Shown in pieces: positions 31,702 to 34,897 of a DNA stretch of 34,897 nucleotides. This DNA is from Schumannella sp. (GTDB lineage: Bacteria; Actinomycetota; Actinomycetes; Actinomycetales; Microbacteriaceae), in NCBI GenBank assembly GCA_025463555.1, contig JAODAS010000196.1, positions 1-34,897 on the forward strand, given 5' to 3'. The notes beneath the pieces were generated by a model. The model saw only the letters and a list, made by a program, of their open reading frames with translations. It searched no databases and was not told where the DNA came from. Each line of letters starts with the position of its first letter. Position 1 is the first letter of the stretch. Position numbers and translations under genes: made by a program.

Positions 31702-32709
31702 CTAACGCCGCACGGGACCCGTGGACGCTCGCACCACGAGCTCTGGCTCGAAGAGGTACTCCTCCGGTGCGACGACCGAGCCCGAGAGCTGCGCGACCAG
31801 GAGCTCGATCACCATGCGCCCCATCGGCTCGATGGGTTGCCGGACCGTTGTCAGCGGCGGATCGATGCTGTTCATCAGCGCACTGTCGTCGAACCCCACG
31901 ACCGACACGTCATCCGGAACCCGCAGGCCCGCACGGCGCACCGCACGGATCGCTCCCAGAGCGAGCGGGTCCGACGCACAGATCACGGCCGTCACGCCGG
32001 CGGTCAGCAGTCGCGCGGTGGCGGCCTGTCCGGCCTCGAGGTTGTAGTGCGAGTGCACGATGTGCGACTCGGGCAGCGGGATCCCGGTGCGCTCCGAGTT
32101 CGCGCGTGCCGCCTCCAGCTTGCGACGCGACGGGATGTGATCGGCCGGTCCCAGCACGAGTCCGATCTCACGATGGCCGAGTTGCACCAGGTGATTCCAG
32201 GCGAGCTCGATGGCGACGGCGTCGTCGGTCGACACGGTCGGGAACGACAGGTGCGCCACGGGAGCGCTGACCAGCACCGTCGGGATCTTGAGCTCGGCCA
32301 GCCGCAGGTAGTGCTCGTGCGACGCGTCCTGCTGGGTGTACTGCCCGCCCACGAACACCACGCCGGAGACGTGCTGCTGAAGCAGCAGCTCCATGTAGTC
32401 GGCTTCGGTGATGCCGCCGGCGCTCTGCGTGCAGAGCACGGGGGTGTAGCCGTTCTGGGCCAGCCCGCCGCCGACGAGTTCGCCGAATGCCGGGAAGATC
32501 GGGTTCTGAAGCTCCGGAAGGAAGAGCCCCACGAGCCTCGCCCGCTCGCCGCGCAGCTTGCTGGGTCGCTCGTACCCGAGCACGTCGAGTGCGGTCAGAA
32601 CGGCCTGCCGTGTCGCGTCGCTCACGCCGGGCTTCTCGTTCAGAACCCGGCTGACGGTGGCTTCACTGACGCCGACCTGTTTTGCCACTTCGGCGAGTCG
32701 TCTCGACAT
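31702..32709 (-). CDS. LacI family transcriptional regulator
   Basis: This protein of about 335 aa has a LacI HTH (MSRRLAEVAKQVGVSEATVS, then RVLNEKPGVS) and a periplasmic-binding-like ligand domain ending DDVSVVGFDDSALMNSIDPP and TTVRQP. It probably represses the GH13 and transport genes, which lie just downstream on the same strand, and its own gene: both upstream regions hold matching TTGCGCGAA(A)TTGCG sequences. The ATG at 32709 is chosen rather than the TTG at 32715 of the track: TAGATT lies exactly 6 nt upstream and there is no Shine-Dalgarno, suggesting a leaderless message. Effector sugar unknown; the operator type resembles actinobacterial MalR targets from recall. Confidence 0.93.
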   Translation of the reverse strand: MSRRLAEVAKQVGVSEATVSRVLNEKPGVSDATRQAVLTALDVLGYERPSKLRGERARLVGLFLPELQNPIFPAFGELVGGGLAQNGYTPVLCTQSAGGITEADYMELLLQQHVSGVVFVGGQYTQQDASHEHYLRLAELKIPTVLVSAPVAHLSFPTVSTDDAVAIELAWNHLVQLGHREIGLVLGPADHIPSRRKLEAARANSERTGIPLPESHIVHSHYNLEAGQAATARLLTAGVTAVICASDPLALGAIRAVRRAGLRVPDDVSVVGFDDSALMNSIDPPLTTVRQPIEPMGRMVIELLVAQLSGSVVAPEEYLFEPELVVRASTGPVRR

Positions 32710-32715
32710 GTGCAA

Positions 32716-32750
32716 AATCTAACGCAATTCGCGCAACTTCTTGCAAGATT
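32716..32750 (-). promoter_or_regulatory. Promoter and autoregulatory operator of the LacI-type gene
   Basis: On the minus strand TTGCAA (32741-32746) and TTAGAT (32717-32722) are 18 bp apart. TAGATT (32716-32721), the alternative -10 register, is 6 nt before the ATG. Between them lie CTTGCAAG and TTGCGCGAATTGCG, the latter shared with the GH13 operator region. The overlap with the promoter suggests autorepression. Confidence 0.6.
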
Positions 32751-32781
32751 CGCGGATGCCGTGCCCCACGCACTGCGCCCG

Positions 32782-32787
32782 TAGCCT
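32782..32787 (+). promoter_or_regulatory. -10 element of a leaderless promoter (ubiA-like gene)
   Basis: TAGCCT lies 6 nt before the ATG at 32794, within GTAGCCTGAGCGCATG, the same 16-mer as before the patatin gene. Confidence 0.65.
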
Positions 32788-32793
32788 GAGCGC

Positions 32794-33621
32794 ATGGCAC
32801 GGTTGCGCGCACTGGCGCTCTCGACGCACCCCGGACCGGCGGCCGCGGTGACCCTCATCACGGTGCTCCTCGGCATCGCCGGAGGCCTCGAACCGGTCCG
32901 GGTCGTGCTGCTCGGGCTCGTGATGGCGCTGGATCAGATCTCCGTGGGCCTGTCGAACGACTGGATCGACGCGGGCCGGGACCGCGCCGTCGGCCGCACC
33001 GACAAGCCGGTGGCGCGCGGAGACGTCAGCACCACGCTGGCGCGCAACGTCGCATTCGGCGCCGCCCTGGCATCCATAGCGCTGTCGATTCCACTCGGAT
33101 GGCCTGCCCTCGTCGCCCACGCGGTGTTCCTGCTGTCGGGGTGGGCGTACAACGCCGGCCTCAAGGGAACCGTGATCTCGGTGCTGCCGTACGTGGTCAG
33201 CTTCGGAGCACTTCCCGCGATCGTGACTCTCGCCGCCGCCCAGCCCGCGCTCGCTCCGGGCTGGACGATCGCCGCGGGCGCACTGCTGGGAGCAGGCGCG
33301 CACTTCGCCAACGTGCTGCCCGATCTGGACGATGACGCGCGGACGGGCATCCGCGGCCTGCCCCACCGGCTGGGCCGGGTCGGCTCGCTCGTCGTCACCT
33401 GGCTCACCCTGCTGGCCGCCGCCGCCTCTCTCGCCGTCGGCATCGGGTTGAACACGCCGATCGGCGTCGCGGGCCTCGGCATCGCCGCCGCGATCGCGGT
33501 CGCCGGCCTGGTGCTCGGGATGCGGCGCGCACCGACGCGGGTGCTGTTCCGGTTGGTGATCCTGGCGGCCGTGCTCGACGTCATCATGCTGGTGATCGGC
33601 GGAGCACAGGCCGGCTCGTGA
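32794..33621 (+). CDS. UbiA family prenyltransferase
   Basis: This 275-aa membrane protein has the two Asp-rich motifs of UbiA prenyltransferases: NDWIDAGRDRAVGRTDKP (NDxxD) near residues 55-72 and DLDDD in the second half. About eight hydrophobic helices are expected. UbiA enzymes attach isoprenoid chains to aromatic or other acceptors (quinones, heme A/O, chlorophyll, glycans); the acceptor is not evident here. The ATG at 32794 has TAGCCT 6 nt upstream, so the mRNA is probably leaderless. The stop codon overlaps the -35 of the sigma-factor gene that follows. Confidence 0.92.
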   Translation: MARLRALALSTHPGPAAAVTLITVLLGIAGGLEPVRVVLLGLVMALDQISVGLSNDWIDAGRDRAVGRTDKPVARGDVSTTLARNVAFGAALASIALSIPLGWPALVAHAVFLLSGWAYNAGLKGTVISVLPYVVSFGALPAIVTLAAAQPALAPGWTIAAGALLGAGAHFANVLPDLDDDARTGIRGLPHRLGRVGSLVVTWLTLLAAAASLAVGIGLNTPIGVAGLGIAAAIAVAGLVLGMRRAPTRVLFRLVILAAVLDVIMLVIGGAQAGS

Positions 33622-33646
33622 ACTTTTCCGGCATCCGCCCCGTGTT
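33619..33646 (+). promoter_or_regulatory. Putative ECF-sigma autoregulated promoter
   Basis: TGAACT (33619-33624), a 16-bp spacer, then CGTGTT (33641-33646). From recall this fits the -35 TGAACC / -10 CGTgt pattern of mycobacterial SigL-type sigma factors. The -35 covers the ubiA stop codon TGA. The sigma gene starts 27 nt after the -10. Confidence 0.6.
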
Positions 33647-33673
33647 CTCGGGTAGTGGGAGGAGGTGCACGCG

Positions 33674-34180
33674 GTGAGTACCGACGAGGCGGAAGCGCTG
33701 CGGGCACTCTCCGACGCCCACGCCGAATCGGTCAGACGCTACGTCATCCATCTGACCGGCAACCCGAGCGGAGCCGACGACATCGTGCAGGAGACCCTGC
33801 TGCGTGCGTGGCGCACCCCCAAGATCATGAGCCAGCCGACCGAGAGCACCCGGTCGTGGCTGTTCACGGTCGCGCGCAACCTGGTGATCGATGAGTACCG
33901 CAGCGCGCGCCGGCGCCACGAACTGACCACCGACGAACTGCCGGAACGCGCCCAGCGCGACCGCACCGACGCGCTGTTCGAGACGCTGCTGATCGAGGAG
34001 GCGCTGGCGACGCTCGGCTACGAGCACCGGTCGGTCATCGTCCACAGCTATTACGGCGGACGCAGCATCGCCGAGACCGCAGCGGTGCTCGAGATCCCCG
34101 AGGGCACCGTGAAGTCCCGGCTGCACTACGGACTCCGGGCCCTGCGCCTGGCACTGCAAGAGAAGGGAGTGACGCGATGA
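33674..34180 (+). CDS. ECF-family RNA polymerase sigma factor
   Basis: This 168-aa protein has sigma region 2 (GADDIVQETLLRAWR, STRSWLFTVARNLVIDEYRSARRR) and region 4 (LATLGYEHRSVIVHSYYGGRS, then IAETAAVLEIPEGTVKSRLHYGLRAL). It is of the SigK/SigL type, which direct transcription of cell-envelope and stress genes and are held by a zinc-finger anti-sigma factor. The GTG at 33674 is chosen because GGAGGAGG lies 8 nt upstream; the GTG 9 nt earlier in the track is inside that Shine-Dalgarno. It overlaps the anti-sigma gene by 4 nt (ATGA). A promoter resembling its own consensus lies upstream. Confidence 0.94.
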   Translation: MSTDEAEALRALSDAHAESVRRYVIHLTGNPSGADDIVQETLLRAWRTPKIMSQPTESTRSWLFTVARNLVIDEYRSARRRHELTTDELPERAQRDRTDALFETLLIEEALATLGYEHRSVIVHSYYGGRSIAETAAVLEIPEGTVKSRLHYGLRALRLALQEKGVTR

Positions 34181-34897
34181 CTGTTCCCGTGCACGCGCAC
34201 TTCGCCGAATGGGACGCCGCCTATGTGCTGGGCGCCCTCTCGCCGGCCGAGCGCCGCGAGTTCGAAGACCATCTGGAGGAATGCGACCGCTGCCGCGCCG
34301 CCGTCTCCGAGCTGAGTGCCCTGCCGGGGCTTCTGGGGCGCATCGACGACGCCCGCGCCTTCGCGCTGCTCGAGCCCGGCGACGCGGGCGAGTCGGATTC
34401 CGGCCCGGTGCCGGCCCCCATCGGAGCGCCCGTCGCGGCCGTCGATCTCGCGACCCGCATCCGCGCGGCCGAGAGCCGCCGTCGCGTGCGACGCACGCTG
34501 ATCGGGGTGGCTGCTCTCGCCGCCGCAGCCGCGTTGGCCAGCGTGCTGACCCTCGCGATCCCTGCGCTTCTCGCGCCGAAGATCGTGCCCGACGCCGTCG
34601 CCGTCTTCACCCCTCAGGGCGGGCAGCCTGCCCCGATCGACCTGACGGTGGACCTCACGCGAACCGACTGGGGCACCCGGCTCGACATGGATTGCATCTA
34701 TCACCCCGTCCCGACAGCCGATGGCTACGGCCCCGCTCAGTACTCCCTGTGGGTCGTCGGGACCGACGGTAGTGAGCAGTCGGTCTCGAGCTGGAACTCG
34801 GCCCCCGGCACCGAGGTGCGCCTCGGCGCGGCGACCGGCGTTTCCCTCGATGAGATCGCACAGCTCGACCTCCGCAACGCGGACGGCACGCAGGTGC
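34177..34897 (+). CDS. Zinc-finger anti-sigma factor (partial, runs off the window)
   Basis: This ORF is missing from the track because it has no stop before the window ends; 240 residues are visible. The N-terminus has the ZAS anti-sigma motif, with His8 and HLEECDRC (His32-x3-Cys36-x2-Cys39), followed by a Pro/Ala linker. One membrane helix (about residues 107-131) leads to an extracytoplasmic RskA/RslA-type domain (TDWGTRLDMDCIYHPV, YSLWVVGTDGSEQSVSSWNS). Such proteins hold their ECF sigma factor at the membrane until an outside signal triggers release. It overlaps the sigma gene by 4 nt. Whether it is RskA-like or RslA-like cannot be told here. Confidence 0.93.
   Translation, partial: MTVPVHAHFAEWDAAYVLGALSPAERREFEDHLEECDRCRAAVSELSALPGLLGRIDDARAFALLEPGDAGESDSGPVPAPIGAPVAAVDLATRIRAAESRRRVRRTLIGVAALAAAAALASVLTLAIPALLAPKIVPDAVAVFTPQGGQPAPIDLTVDLTRTDWGTRLDMDCIYHPVPTADGYGPAQYSLWVVGTDGSEQSVSSWNSAPGTEVRLGAATGVSLDEIAQLDLRNADGTQV

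Noticed and set aside
1-34897. CRISPR arrays, tRNA or rRNA genes, insertion sequences, prophage genes
   Set aside because: No repeat-spacer arrays, T-arm-like GGTTCGANTCC motifs, transposase motifs or phage structural proteins were seen.

Overview
The window is high-GC (roughly 70%) actinobacterial chromosome. Protein content and gene order point to the family Microbacteriaceae, most likely Microbacterium or a close relative. That placement is my inference from recall; no search was run. Genes are dense, many overlap by 1-4 nt, and there are no tRNA or rRNA genes, CRISPR arrays, transposases or prophage genes. At least nine genes carry a TANNNT hexamer 6-7 nt before the start codon with no Shine-Dalgarno, the usual sign of leaderless mRNAs in actinobacteria.

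Region 1 (1-17.3 kb) is core housekeeping, mostly on the minus strand. It holds the 5' end of hrcA with a CIRCE operator, then on the plus strand three tandem DUF4870 membrane-protein genes. The minus strand continues with hemW, a DUF2510 membrane protein, a DUF1990 protein, lepA, a DUF4190 protein, and an overlapping epimerase/patatin pair. Next come rpsT (plus), holA, comEC, comEA, a 57-aa ORF missing from the supplied track, leuS and pabB. The skeleton hrcA-hemW-lepA-rpsT-holA-comEC-comEA-leuS resembles the usual actinobacterial order, with small membrane proteins and unknowns between.

Region 2 (17.3-26.3 kb) starts with pabC and a DedA protein, divergent from pabB. An osmoprotectant ABC importer (ATPase, two permeases, lipoprotein) follows, with a TetR gene upstream. 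A plus-strand operon of an App1-type phosphatase, a methyltransferase and an AlkZ-like winged-helix protein (putative DNA glycosylase) comes next, and then a small unknown protein.

Region 3 (26.4-32.7 kb) is a carbohydrate locus read right to left: LacI-family repressor, GH13 glucosidase, sugar-binding lipoprotein and two permeases. It has no ATPase gene. Matching operator-like sequences lie before the repressor and the GH13 gene, suggesting joint control with autoregulation. A long palindrome separates the binding protein from the permeases.

Region 4 (32.8 kb to the end) has a UbiA-type prenyltransferase, then an ECF sigma factor and its zinc-finger anti-sigma factor, which runs off the window. 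The sigma gene has a promoter-like TGAACT-N16-CGTGTT whose -35 covers the ubiA stop codon.

I found no clearly new multi-gene system. The most unusual observations are a perfect 21-bp inverted repeat read in frame inside pabB, the interlocked leaderless promoters of pabB and pabC, and the unlisted 57-aa ORF behind leuS.
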